From: Ceratothoa steindachneri
Taxonomy: Eukaryota > Arthropoda > Malacostraca > Isopoda > Cymothoidae
Length of the DNA stretch: 64,000 bases
Reading direction: 5' to 3'
Assembly (NCBI GenBank): GCA_963969495.1
Contig: OZ018321.1
Location: 192,728,204 to 192,792,203, forward strand
Under the pieces are notes generated by a model. It did no database searches and was not told where the DNA came from. It saw only the letters and a list, made by a program, of their open reading frames with translations. Numbering within the stretch: the first letter of the stretch is position 1; every line of letters starts with the position of its first letter. This document shows positions 24,346-35,607 of the stretch, in pieces. The position numbers were made by a program, and so were the translations under genes.

Positions 24346-26100
24346 CTCATCGGCCTGGCCCATTTCCTCTAACGTTATGCTCAACCTAGGCGGAATAAAT
24401 ACCTCTTAAAAATCGTTTTCTTTCATTCTGAGCCCGTCACACTTAGGAAAAGTTACGCAAAAGCTAACTGGGACTAGTACAGAGAAATGCTCAGCACCTA
24501 TCAGCCATCTGACCTGGATGATGCAAATCTCAAAGAAATTGATGAGGAAGTTGACAAGATCACTCACTCATCTCCTCATTCAATCTGACGAAAGATGCGT
24601 CCCCAGAATCCCGTACAAAAATGCTCCCACAACCTAGATGGACGGACGAAATGAGGGAAATCGCCAAGGAACACAGGGACATCTACAAAAAAGTCGGTAG
24701 GACAGGCCCAAACCGAGAAAGGGCAGCCCGAAGGAGGCAGCTGAGCGAGGAGCAAAAGAAAATAATCCTTGAGAAACAAAAAGAAATCTGTGACGATATC
24801 ATAGGCAAACTATACAGGGAGAGAAATCCTGTAAGTTTTTGGAATAGCATCCGAAAACTTGGGGGATTGCTTCCCAAGCCTAGGACAAAAATAAAAAAGC
24901 GGACAGCATCACAGAGGATCCTGATTCTCTCAAAAGGAGATTCAGGAAGCACTGGAAAGATATCTTTGCAATATCACCTGAGGAGAACGATGATTTCGAC
25001 CGGGACTTCGAATACCAACCGCTCGAGGACCTCGGAGCGATGATTCATATGACCCACCCACACCCGTAAGTATCTAGAGAAAGAGAAATGATTAACTACC
25101 GGTTCCCTATCACCATTGAAGAGACCATTAACACTATAAGGTCCTTGAAACAAAGGGCACCCGGTTGGTCTGGGCTCACTAAGAACAATCTAGTGAATGC
25201 CCCACGGCAAATTATTCAGAGCATGGTGAATACCATGAACGCATCCCTGAATACAGGCTATTTGCCGGACGGTTATAAGATGGCTAAAATCATCTTTATC
25301 CCAAAAGGGAATAAGCCCTCAGACCAAGTGGCTAACTATCGCCCAATCTTTTTCCTAGACATACTCGGCAAAATCTTCGAGAAGATTATAACCGACAGGC
25401 TACAAACTCAACTCGATGAGTTAGGAGCGCATAACCTGCAACAACATGGGGCACAGAAACGGCCCTGGCGCTCCTAACACAAGCGATCGCACATTGCCGA
25501 GCGAAGGGTATATAGACATCGTGATGAGGGAAGTGCAGAAGGTCTTTGACAAGGTTTGGCTGAGAGGACTACAATACAAGATCCTAGGTCTCCAGCTAGA
25601 CTCATTCCTGGAAAGAATCCTGTGTGACCTCGTCTTGGACAGAAGGGCGCGTATCATGATCGAAGAGCACAAAAGTCCAGAATTCAAGCTTAAAGCGGGC
25701 GTTCCACAGGGGAGCTGCCTGAGTTCTCTGTTTTACCTGGTCTTCACCATCGACCTCCCTACTCCAATACACAGGGACACGATATATCTGCAGTACGCAG
25801 ATGACGTCACGCAGATCGTCCTCAGTAAGGTGAGAAAAGTAAGGGATCAAGCGATCAACACTATTGCACAGATCTCTAACATCAATCAATACGAGAGAAG
25901 GTGTAAAATATGGACAAATAGGGACAAATTTAAGATCCTCCCGCTGTGCCGCAAGTCGACGTGGCACATTGTAATAGATGGGAGAGATATGGCTACTCCG
26001 CCGAAGGCACCATCATGGGCCAAAAAATCTCTGAGCACTGATACTCGAGTCACTAGAAGGAGAGGCAGAATATGATGAAGAGAGAAATCTCTAAGCTATA

Positions 26101-26330
26101 CAGGGTGTCGCAAAAAAAAAGAAATGGAATCCGACATTTAAATCAATATATCTCTGAAAGTATTAACGCTAGATAGTTTCTGGAAACTTAATTTTGTTTG
26201 ACTATCTTTTGTGCATCTACTCGTATGTTGAAAATCTTATAAACTTACTTCTATAATTGTAAATTCTGCACTGAAGTAGATGAAAGACATAAAAAGTGTG
26301 CTTGCACAAGCAAGTAAAATACAGAATCAA
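26101..26330 (+). repeat. Left inverted repeat of the nested mariner
   Basis: 230 bases matching the reverse complement of 27068-27291 with few differences. Confidence 0.9.
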
Positions 26331-27067
26331 GGGTGTCGCAAAGGGGTTCATTTCATATGAATGGAAGAGGCAACAAACATAACATTAGCCAGTAAGCGCC
26401 ACAGAACAATCCTCCAAATTTTAACTTTAGTGTATGCATATCCAGGGAAAAGGTTTATGTGTTAGTTGGAATGTGTGGAAACGGACGTCTTGTGGCCCCT
26501 TTTATCTACGACAATAACTTGACTGGAGATTGATACCTGAACCTAATTACAGAAAGGATAGTTCCTGAACTGCGTCAAATTTATGGTAAAAGATTTAACA
26601 GGCTGTGGTGGACTCAAGATGGCGCTCCGGCACACATAACTCGTGTTGTGCGGGAATTGCTGAGGGGAATTTTTAATACCCGCATTATTGCATTGAACCA
26701 TCCAATTGAGTGGCCACCAAGATCTGCGGACTTAACACCTTGCGATTTTTTTTGTGGGTCCACCTAAAGAGTAAAGTGTACTTTTCTCCACCAGAAAACA
26801 CAGACAATTTGAAGCAAATAATTAGAAATGAACTTGATTTACTAAAAGAAAATCAGGATTTAGTTAGAAGAATTATGGCAGAAATGCGAAGAAGGATGCA
26901 AGTATGTGTAGAAAGAAATGGAGGCCAACCAAAAGAAACGGATATTAGCCTCTTACATTATAAATAAGGATTAACTATGTTTTGTAATGAATATTAGAAA
27001 TTAAATTGTATTTTTTATTTTTTTGCTCCATTCTACTAAATGGTTTTGAAATATGTCTATTTGAAGT

Positions 27068-27291
27068 TTGATTCTGTATTTTACCTGTTTGCGGAAGCAC
27101 GCTTTTTATGTCTTTCATCTACTTCATTGCAGAATTTACAATTATAGAAGTAAGTTTATAAGATTTTCAACATACGAGTAGATGCACAAAAGATAGACAA
27201 ACAAAATTAAGTTTTCAGAAACTATTTAGCTTTAATACTTTCAGAGATATATTGATTTAAATGTCGGTTTCCTTTTTTTTGCGACACCCTG
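27068..27291 (-). repeat. Right inverted repeat of the nested mariner
   Basis: 224 bases, the partner of 26101-26330. Confidence 0.9.
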
Positions 27292-28002
27292 TATAGGTTC
27301 AGAAATCTTAGCTTGGCGAATATCAAGAAAATACACCTGATGTTTATCCCGGCTAAGCTCATCTGAGGAGGCTCCAGCGAGTGCAGAATTCTGCATCCCT
27401 TTGCATAAACAAAACCAGACGAAGAGAGTATCTTCGGCAAACCCATTAATGTCGCAACGCAGAAACTGGCCAAAAAGGTCTGGTCAACAATGGCCAATGA
27501 AATCATCCCAGAGATAAGAAGAAGAACAGGTGGCAGCATAAACATCCCTGCCAGATTGCGTGGGAAGGTCGCTCGAAACCGACTCTTGCCAAGCACTAGA
27601 CTCTGCGCCGAGGAAAATACTATACCACTTTATACATAAACAACACAGAGTACGACACAACAAATATAAGACAAAAATTAAACTCACAATTAATAAGGAA
27701 CAAAAAAATACAACCAGAACAAAACAAGAGGTAATAAACTAAATTTGATCACTAATAAAGGCTCGAAAGCTAAAAAAATACACGAAGACTAAATAAACAA
27801 AACATAAAGAAGAACGCACACAGAAACAAACACAAGTCATCAATAATAAAACAAAAAAGGAAAATTCCGTAGTTAGAGTATACAAATGCCTGCGATGCCC
27901 CTCAAACTAGGTCAAACCCTACCCATCTTTTGCCATCTATCTTCTACTATTGAGTACATCAGATTTTCATTCTGTCAGATCCTCACTCTACTCATTACAT
28001 CG

Positions 28003-28234
28003 GTAAAGGAGGCAAGAACATTTCAAAACGCCCCGAAGATGATAGAATAAGATCGAAAGCTTAGCAATTTAGTTTGGTTTTTACCAAACACATTCATTTA
28101 AGAAAAAGAGATGAATTCAGGACAAGTGATCCACCATCTACAAGATGGAATAAAAAAGATAGTTAGAAGAAGAGAAATTTGCCAAAGGAAATTAATTAAG
28201 GCAAAATACACAATGGTCTTCAACCAAATTTGCA
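28003..28234 (-). repeat. Right inverted terminal repeat of the Penelope-like element
   Basis: Inverted partner of 22979-23206. Its inner end reads GGTAAAGGAGGCAAGAAC and its outer end CAATGGTCTTCAACC. Confidence 0.9.
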
Positions 28235-28261
28235 TTCAAGACAGACTGCTACCCAACTACA

Positions 28262-28264
<3 letters not shown>

Positions 28265-28330
<66 letters not shown>
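28265..28330. repeat. (TA)n microsatellite, 66 bp
   Basis: TA array between the Penelope copy and the decayed Tc1. Confidence 0.95.
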
Positions 28331-28332
<2 letters not shown>

Positions 28333-29230
28333 TCTAAGTTTTTGTACACTGGAAATTTTAGGAAAATAGATAACTACAGGATCGTAATGTTTTTATTTTC
28401 ATATCAATATGAATATAAGTGAAATAGGGAGGGATAAATAACATAAATTATATATGCTTCAAACAAGTAACAAGAATGAACAAAATGCCAAAACATAAAC
28501 AGATAAGAAGATAAAATTCTGTGAAAATTACAGCAGCACCAAAGTTATATCCGAAGCTCAGTAGCGTTTTGAGGGTCCATCGTCAGTGCTGATAGTAATT
28601 ATTCTTCGATGCAGCTCTCCACGAGGGTGCACCAGCTGATGAGTGCGATACTGCCCGACTTCTCGGTGATGACTGCCTTCAGTTTCCCATTGTAAACTGG
28701 GCGACGACGTTTTACGGCCTCTATCGCGTACTACCGTGGTTGTCCAGTAGATTTGTATCCTGAGACTATGGTCTCCATAATATTGTTTTCCTTAAACCAT
28801 TGCATGATGGACGCAGACTTGTGACATGGGGCATTGATTCTCCTGTTGGAAGATCACATTCCGGGCATTTCTGAAGAGGTTACGGACAGAGGGGCTGCAT
28901 GTAATTTCTAAGGACAGCTCGGTACTTCTCTGGATCCATCTTATCATTTCAAACGATAAGACGACCCAACTCTAAACTCGACACGCAGCCCCATGTCCCC
29001 ACAGAGTGGCAACCATGCTTTACGGTTGGTACCATGCACTGCGGTTTTCTTACGATGTCATACGACACAGAACCCTGCTCACGTTGTCTAGTGACCCGGA
29101 GTCGTCCAGAACGAGGTCGGCCTTAGATGTTTCCACTTTCTTGGATCCCCTGCAACACCGGAATGTGATCCACCGATCCAATGGGCGATTTGTCAACAGC
29201 TGAGACAATCCTCGTACAGCTTGCGTATCA
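28331..29230 (-). mobile_element. Decayed Tc1-like transposon
   Basis: On the minus strand, fragments of a Tc1-type transposase can be followed from about 29220 down to 28560: VPTVKHGCHSVGTWGC (about 29030), MDPEKYRAVLRNYMQP (about 28940), NVIFQQEN where the family has QQDN (about 28860), MQWFKENNIMETI (about 28800) and AVKRRRPVYNGKLKAVITEK (about 28715). Stops and shifts interrupt it and the second catalytic Asp is Glu. The end next to the (TA)n array begins TGGTCTAAGTTTTTGTACAC. I could not find a matching opposite end, so the right limit is a guess; the N-terminal part is lost or unrecognisable. Confidence 0.7.
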
Positions 29231-29889
29231 GATATCTTTTCTACCTGATATCATTACGTGTTTTTGTCATTATTATATTATTATCGGACCTTGCCGACAT
29301 GGAATATCATTAACGAACAAATAAGCTGTGTTACAAGAAGATATTTTAGATGTAACTTACGCGCGCGTAGTGATACGAGGATTTCATACATTTCAATAGC
29401 ATCGTAGATATTTTAAGAAAAGATACAGCTAAGCTTGTACATTTATTTTGTTTTTCAGATATATTGGATTCATTCAAGCAAACTTACACCAACACATTCA
29501 TAGACATACCCAAAGAATAAGAAAAATATATATTTAAAAAAATACTTTGTTCATGTTTTTTTTATTTCATGGCTTTCAAAGATACGGACTTCTACAGCAC
29601 TAATGAAGTCTTTTGCTACCCATTTTCTTTCTTTTTTTTATTGGTAAATTCTTTTAAACATTTTTTTACACTATATCCTTTTCTAGCCTGTAATATTTGA
29701 TGACAATTTTATCTCGGTTTGGGACAATTAAAATAAAAAAAACATCTAAAATTTGAAGTGAAAAATTCTCCCTTGTTTTTTCGTTGATGCTAATATAAAA
29801 TTTGGGGTTGATCTGTGTTAAAATATTCCTAAATTAGTTAAATTTGCTGAAAATTGTCGACTCTAGATTATTAAAAGATTAATTGGTAT

Positions 29890-29891
<2 letters not shown>
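29231..29891. other. Unassigned AT-rich stretch
   Basis: Nothing supported here; part of it may belong to the decayed Tc1. Confidence 0.45.

Positions 29892-29937
<46 letters not shown>
29892..29937. repeat. (TA)n microsatellite, 46 bp
   Basis: Uninterrupted TA dinucleotides. Confidence 0.95.
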
Positions 29938-29941
<4 letters not shown>

Positions 29942-30980
29942 ATGTTTGTATGATAGCATTATAGGTAAAGGTCAGACCCGTACTCCTTTATTAATATGGT
30001 TAACTAAGAGTAAGGTACCATAGTAAGCGAAAACACATCGAAAATACTTTAAAAAATTTCCCGCTGGACGCATTACAATGTCATGTTGACCGATTGTCAA
30101 GTCAGTTCTAGTTGAAGGAAACTTTTATAACGGAGGAAAAATTTGCGCCTTACCATAGATCATTTTACCGAGGGTTTTAGAACTATCCCTGCGCCAGAAA
30201 AGAGATCGCTCATTATTTTTCAGTTAAAGCGAAGATAAGAGGTAAACATCGTCAAAGTTTATCATTAACGTAGACCTCAATATCCAGTCTTACTTTGTTT
30301 TGTGTATGTCAATGAAAAATTAGCTATACTGATACTTAAGGGTGGTCGGCAGATTTTTCAAGAGTTAGCTTGTGCCATTACAAGTCAAACAAACGTATCA
30401 TACGTAATGTTCTTCCTATTTCTAAAAATAAAAGTTACCTGATGCCCATTTGAAACTTTACCCTAGTCATCGGTCGCATTGGATCTGTGGATGAGAGTGG
30501 AGAGCCCCGGAAGAACGTTAAGGAAGGTAAATAAGATAAAAATCGCATTTATATATTCTTAAAAAACTAGTTTTCGTATCTTCTCATTTTAAATGACTTT
30601 AGGTATTTTTAAAGGAAAATTATAATATTCATTTAAGTCATGCACAAAACTAGTTTTGGTTTACACGCATAACATCCATGTTATGAAAGGTAGAAAACAA
30701 GTTGGAAGTGTCACTGAATCTGATGGTATGTAAATATATCTCTTAAGGCGAAAATATGATTTGCACGATCTGAATTAATCTCAAATTGATTGCACTGATC
30801 GCAAAAGCGTTCGCACCTGCGAAATTATTGACTTACGAGCGAATTTAGTAATAGGGGCAGTGTCAAGGATTGTCGCAGACATATCAGCATGTGGATCCAT
30901 GAGATGTGAATATTTTATGTAATGATTGAAAGACTGTAGAAGTAGTGAATTTGAGTAAAATAAGAGGGGTAACGATGCCT
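29938..30980. other. Unassigned stretch
   Basis: No gene or repeat that I can support. Confidence 0.45.
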
Positions 30981-33760
30981 GCTTCAAGTGGATCGAAGAT
31001 AAAAGAGAATGAAGAGTTTGTTTTAGATGTAGTGAATGGGGTTCACTCGAATGTGAATCATTATAGTAGAGTTAGAGAAGATATAGTTGTGCTATTAAGT
31101 GGGCCTGGCATAATGCAAGATTTAGGTGTGAGTGTGTGAATTAGAGATTAAGTAGGTAAATTTATCATTAGCCTTAGCTAATCATACCTTAAGAATGCTC
31201 GTTTAGAGTTATGATCTTGGCCTGATTTTAGTGTCTAAATCCTGCAGTGATATAAGATAGAATCAGGTGATGTTCTGGAAGAAGTTTGGACGACTGGGGG
31301 GGTGACAATGAGAAATAGCATCAGCCTATAGTTGTAGGAGATATGAACGAGCTAATACGAATAGGTTTCTGTGCGGAAAGAAATTTGTGTGTTACATGAA
31401 TTTCCTAAAGAGAGAGTGAATGAAGACTATGAGAAAGAATATATTGAAAGATGTGTTTGATGCGGAAGCTGTAAGATGTACGAGCATGGGCTTATCCAAT
31501 CGCATGGCTGTGTTATGCAAGGCTAAATTTAATAGTACTATAAGACACTCGATCTATTCCTGCGGGCACAACTTTGTTCGCTCATAACAACCAGTCAGTC
31601 ACGCGTGAGTGTAAACTGCCGGGCGCACGTGGTGAAACATTTACTCATTGTATTTTATATAATATTATATGATATATAATAGGAAGAGTGTTATTTCTCT
31701 TGAATCTGCCTTCCACCACAAATAATAATAATCATCAGCAATATTAATAATAATAATCACAAATAATAATAATCATCAGCAAGATATTTTTGTGTCACAA
31801 TATAAGAATTTCAAACAATTTGCATCTGTATTTATTTGCGACAGGACTTTTTATCGCGGGCAACGCCAAGTACTTATGCTAGTTTAATGATGTGTGGTTG
31901 AAAGAAAAAGAGTACCAGAAGTACCAGACTATTAAATCAGTGAGGTAGAAACTGGTCGAAGGCAGGAGAGGGGATATTCTTGTAAATCTTGGGAATACAT
32001 AAATTGTGTAACAAGTGTAAGGAAGTACAAAGGCAGTATATGAAATAACTAGAATGGGAAAGAAAATGCCGTATGCAGGGGTGGGGGGATGATACCATGA
32101 AACTTGAGTGGAGGAGTGGCTGGTGTACTTAGCAATGCAGATGAGTATTCCGGGGAGATTGAGTAGGCGAGAAGAACAGTAAAACGCAGGATTATTCGAA
32201 GTAAAAATAAAAAAGAAGAAAAATGAAGAATCATTCAAAAGGAAGATGAGTGAGATTCATGATAGGAACAGGAAGTTATTTTGGAAGTAGGTGAGAAAAT
32301 CAAAAGAAGAATATATGTGAAAATTAAAATAATAATGGGTATGTTCTTTTAATATCTGTAAAATACAAAGGTACATAAAACACGGAAGAATGCTGTGACA
32401 GTACCAGTGTTTAAAGGGAAAAGGGAGGAAAGTTAAGGCCACAATTACAAGTAATAAATATATTTTCTGTCATTATAAAAAGGTGTATAAAAGAAGTCTG
32501 ATTGAGCATGTAAAAACGATCACAAAAATTAATAGAGGATGAGAGGAGTGGATTTCGAGCGTGTAAAAACGATCACAGAAAAATAATAAAGGATGAGAGG
32601 AGTGGGTTTCAAGCGAGGGGGCTCGGGGTGGATCAAGTCTTGACGTTGGCAGTTGTGTTTACAGACCTGGTAAAAGCTTAATCATGATAGCGTCTTTCAA
32701 GGTGATTAGGCAGGTTCTGATCATGTAAAGTCAGTGGTAAACTGGTAGATGGTGTGATATGGTTTGTTAAAGAAAAGAAAAGGCCAGAATGAGTATTGGT
32801 ATATGTGGGAGCAAAATCCTCTGAAAGAATAATAAAATACACAAAAAATTAGAATGATAATCACTGTAGATCCGGAAGGTACATGGGTTCAGTCCTCACG
32901 AGTCTAATGCTCCTTAACCCGAGGGGGCAATCGGTCCGCGCCAAGGGCATGTGGGTATAATTGCCCTCCTGCCAAGAGGCTCTTCTACTCCATCGTCAAG
33001 GGTCCGGGAGAGAAGAGAGGGTTGATATGTTGAGCTGTGAAAGCGGGAAAGAAAATGGTAGCGGTGCTTTCATTAGCTTTGGGCATGATGATGCATGGGT
33101 GTGAATTAAAGTATCCGCCCAATGAGCGGCTACCTCATGACGCCGCTGAAATCTTTGTGTCGGTGCTCGCTGTGATATAACCCTCGCCTTGACGTCAGAA
33201 ATCCAACCCTGTATCCACTAAACCAACGGGAGTTCCAGCAAAAGTGGGGTTGGTGGGATTGGCTAGGGAAGAAATGCTGTTGTATGATGTTGGTGTATGG
33301 TGATAACATAGTAGTAGTGGCTGAGAGTGGAGAAAATTTGAAACTTTTCATGAAAGTGTTAGAGCACGGCAGGGGACGGGGTCGAGGAGGGATTAAAAGC
33401 AAATGCTGACAAGGGGTGGCGATGTAGAGGGCTTGTAGAGAATATCAGAGTGTGGGGTGTGCGTGCGTGGATAAGACAAGTGGGGACCCTAAAGTAGAGA
33501 ATGTTAGGGGCGTTTCCGAGAATATGCGGCTTTCAAAGATACTAGTGTATGGAGGTGAGATTATGTTTGGTAGTGTGCAAGAAGAAGCAAATGATCGAGA
33601 GTAAGAGGAGTTAGGAAAGTGTGAATAAAAGCGATACTGTTCTTAATTGTTGTGGTTGACTATAAGAGAAATAAATCGTTGAAATAGACCTAGGAAGAGA
33701 AGATGCGAGTGTTGGGGGTGAGAAGATGCAGAGGATTAAATATAGTAACTAATATTCTAT
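30981..33760 (+). mobile_element. Heavily decayed LINE with a SINE inserted
   Basis: Weak but ordered similarities to a non-LTR retrotransposon. An endonuclease-like VVGDMNE lies near 31333. IHDRNRKLFWK (about 32256) precedes VPVFKGKREES (about 32402) and ERVKTITEK with GLGVDQVLTLAVVFTDLVKA (about 32620), which stand where this enzyme family has GFR..RG..DQV. The catalytic box reads YGDNIVVVAESGENL (33296-33340). LGAFPRICGFQRY lies near 33500, in the C-terminal region. Stops are frequent. A (AAT)n-rich patch (31718-31780) and the SINE-like copy at 32880-33235 interrupt it. A 53-base tandem duplication (32509-32614) doubles part of the reverse transcriptase. Confidence 0.55.
32880..33235 (-). 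mobile_element. tRNA-headed SINE-like copy B
   Basis: On the minus strand GGTTTAGTGGATACAG (A-box-like, 33210-33225) is followed by TTGACGTC-like anticodon-arm sequence and a degenerate B box (33174-33185). The tail shares words with copy A, for example GTCCGCG followed by ATGTGG and ATA.TT.CCC in the plus orientation (32935-32966 against 39001-39032). It sits inside a LINE remnant. Confidence 0.5.
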
Positions 33761-34317
33761 TTTCATCATTATATAAATGAAAGGCATCCCTCCTTGACCC
33801 TACATAACCTCCCTTTTATGTTCGCCCTCTCTTCTCTAGCTTTGCTCCAAAACTTTGCCTTGAAAAATAAATTCTGTTCTCGCCCGCGATGAATGTCGGC
33901 GAGGCCGAAAAGCGCTTCTCGACGATCCGTCACGATCACTCCCGCTTCCCTTGAGTTCAATCTATCAAGGCCCCATAATACAATAATTACCGTAACAATC
34001 CCGCTAACGAGAATCAGTGAGGAAAAACCGTCTGTTTATTTATTTCGCTTTGTACCCCAGTCAATGGAAGCTTTCTACAACTTATTTAACCACTGAATGG
34101 ACCCCTAATTCTGTCTATTGTCGACGCTTGTCCCAAACACAAAAGGGAACTCGATTTCGGCTGCGAAAAGCCCCGCAATAAAACATGACCCACGGACCAG
34201 AAATGGGCCCCTGCACGGGCGGACGAGAAGAGCCATCGTAAATCTCCTCATGTCTCTGTGCCCACGAATCGCGACCGACAACAGGGAGCAAGATGTTCAC
34301 TCCGCTACTACATACAC

Positions 34318-34321
<4 letters not shown>
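33761..34321. other. Unassigned stretch
   Basis: No feature recognised before the (TA)n array. Confidence 0.45.

Positions 34322-34397
<76 letters not shown>
34322..34397. repeat. (TA)n microsatellite, 76 bp
   Basis: Left half of a TA array that appears split by the mariner at 34411-35544. Confidence 0.95.
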
Positions 34398-34404
<7 letters not shown>

Positions 34405-34410
34405 GATATA

Positions 34411-35541
34411 TAGGGTGGGCCGTAAGTTTCCATACATAAGAAAATTAATATATTTTTTTTTATGTTTCAGATACCCTAGAATATGCGTTTGACGAAAGAG
34501 CAACGAATTGATATCATACTGATGGATGGGTCGGGAAGCAGTGGCATGGTTGCAGTGAACTTTAACAGAAAACATGGAATGAACATCACACACTTCACTG
34601 AGGAAAAACTTATTAACAAGTTTCAGAAAACTGGAAATGTTGCAGATCATCCGAGAAGTGGTCCAAGCCGTACGCTTACACGGAGTCCCCGAACAAGTAC
34701 GCGACCGTTGTCTGCCGAAAGTGGTGTCAGCAGATCGAGTATCAGGCGCATTTTGAGAGCAAAAAATGACATCCATACAAATTGCATATGACAAGGCATT
34801 TGAGTGAAGACGACCCGGATAGATGGATGGAATTCTGTGAATGCGCATTAACGAAAGTGAACGAGGATGCAAACTTTTCAACTAAGATCTTGTTTACCGA
34901 TGAAGCAAATTTTTACGTCAATGGAGAAGTTAATCAGCAAAACATACGATATTGGAGTAATGCTAATCCTAACTGACGAAGATGCAAGGTGCGGGTAAAG
35001 TGATGGTGTGCGCCGGGATATGGGGGGCAGAATTATTGGGCCAATTTTTGTCAGTGGAAATCTTAATGCCGAAAGGTATCTTAACTTGTTGCAAGAAAAA
35101 ATTCCCCCATCCCTGGTAAACGAGGAAGGTAACTTCCCAGTTTACTTCCAGCAAGATGGAGCTCCACCTCATTATGGTCTTCACGTGCGTCGGTATTTGG
35201 ATCGGCAGTTTCCGTATACTTGGATTGGTCGGCGTGGTTCTGTGGAGTGGCCTCCAGATACTCAGATCTCTCCTCCCTTAATTTCTATCTTTGGGGGGCA
35301 TTTGAAGGCTATGGTGTATCGGGTGAAGATACGATACATAAATCATCTAAAGGAACGTATCACCAACGCCATTACAAACATAACTTCAACTGTGCTAATG
35401 CGTGTTCATCAACAGTGGGAAACATGTATTAAAATGTGTTTTCGAAACAATAGCAACCATGTAAAGCATATTATATAAGTTAAAATGGTTGTCCATAATG
35501 ATTTTTTTATTTTTTCTATGAATGGAAACTTACGGCCCACC

Positions 35542-35544
<3 letters not shown>
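34411..35544 (+). mobile_element. Mariner-type transposon inserted in a (TA)n array
   Basis: A 1.13-kb DNA transposon. Its ends read AGGGTGGGCCGTAAGTTTCC and the complement, about 25 bases matching on each side. TA repeats flank it on both sides, so its TA target lies within the array. Confidence 0.9.
34483..35475 (+). pseudogene. Mariner-type transposase, frameshifted (41-residue D-to-D spacing)
   Basis: Transposase for cut-and-paste movement. The N-terminal DNA-binding half is open from 34483 (MRLTKEQRIDIILMDGSGS, with a homeodomain-like helix-turn-helix; RSSIRRILRAK near 34732). A frameshift leads to the segment with the first catalytic Asp in ILFTDEANF (about 34887) and VNQQNIRYWSNANPN. 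A further shift leads to GGRIIGPIFVSGNLNAERYL (about 35023) and FQQDGAPPHYG (second Asp codon 35155-35157). In WPP.YSDLSSLNFYLWG the third acidic position is Asn (codon 35280-35282) after a one-base deletion; the spacing is about 41 residues. Three frame changes plus the lost acidic residue make it inactive. Copies with intact ends could still be moved by a related enzyme. Confidence 0.9.

Positions 35545-35606
<62 letters not shown>
35545..35606. repeat. (TA)n microsatellite, 62 bp
   Basis: Right half of the array split by the mariner. Confidence 0.95.

Positions 35607-35607
<1 letters not shown>

Larger units (their letters stand above)
26099..27293 (+). mobile_element. Mariner-type transposon with long inverted repeats, inserted in the LINE
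   Basis: The element runs from 26101 to 27291 with a TA target duplication at 26099-26100 and 27292-27293. The ends read CAGGGTGTCGCAAA and its complement. The inverted repeats are unusually long: 26101-26330 against 27068-27291, aligned along the whole length. Between them lies only a C-terminal transposase part: TQDGAPAHITRVVRELL (Asp codon 26617-26619), then IEWPPRSADLTPCDFF (Asp codon 26744-26746) and LKSKVYFSPPENTDNLKQ. The helix-turn-helix part and the first catalytic Asp are absent, and two single-base frameshifts occur (near 26701 and in the T8 tract at 26747-26754). It is thus an internally deleted, non-autonomous copy. The second-to-third Asp spacing is 41 residues after allowing for the inserted base. 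Confidence 0.9.
24400..27760 (+). mobile_element. 5'-truncated LINE (Jockey/I-like) inside the Penelope copy, itself split by a mariner
   Basis: Non-LTR retrotransposon remnant without its endonuclease. In order: KANWD (about 24450) and LDDANLKEIDEEVDKI; WTDEMREIAKEHRDIYKK (about 24637); a linker; reverse transcriptase motifs KQRAPGWSGLTKNNL (about 25150), KIIFIPKGNKPSDQVANYRP (about 25288), LGKIFEKIITDRLQTQLDE (about 25363), FDKVWLRGLQYKI, KAGVPQGSCLSSLFYL (about 25694) and the catalytic YADDVTQIV (25794-25820). The thumb region is followed by the mariner insertion at 26099-27293. Then FRNLSLANIKKIHLMFIP and VQNSASLCINKTRR continue the C-terminal part, and IPEIRRRTGGSINIPARLRG lies near its end. 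Several frames are used, so it is inactive. The exact clade is uncertain. Confidence 0.8.
22979..28264 (+). mobile_element. Penelope-like element with inverted ends, interrupted by a LINE
   Basis: Composite locus. A left terminal repeat (22979-23206) and its inverted copy (28003-28234) enclose a Penelope-type body. The body starts inside the reverse transcriptase, directly after the left repeat, so it is 5'-truncated. It contains reverse transcriptase and GIY-YIG remnants (23240-24345), then a foreign LINE (about 24400-27760), then Penelope-type 3' sequence up to the right repeat. Penelope-like elements are known for terminal repeats that can be inverted relative to each other and for 5' truncation. 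(TA)n arrays stand on both sides: 22957-22979 touches the left repeat and 28265-28330 begins 30 bases after the right one. Confidence 0.85.

Noticed and set aside
28331..28352. Terminal repeat pair for the Tc1 at 28331
   Set aside because: I found no inverted partner of TGGTCTAAGTTTTTGTACAC up to the next (TA)n array, so a terminal repeat cannot be claimed.
34297..34881. 194-codon frame on the minus strand
   Set aside because: It is antisense to the mariner transposase and runs into the (TA)n array.
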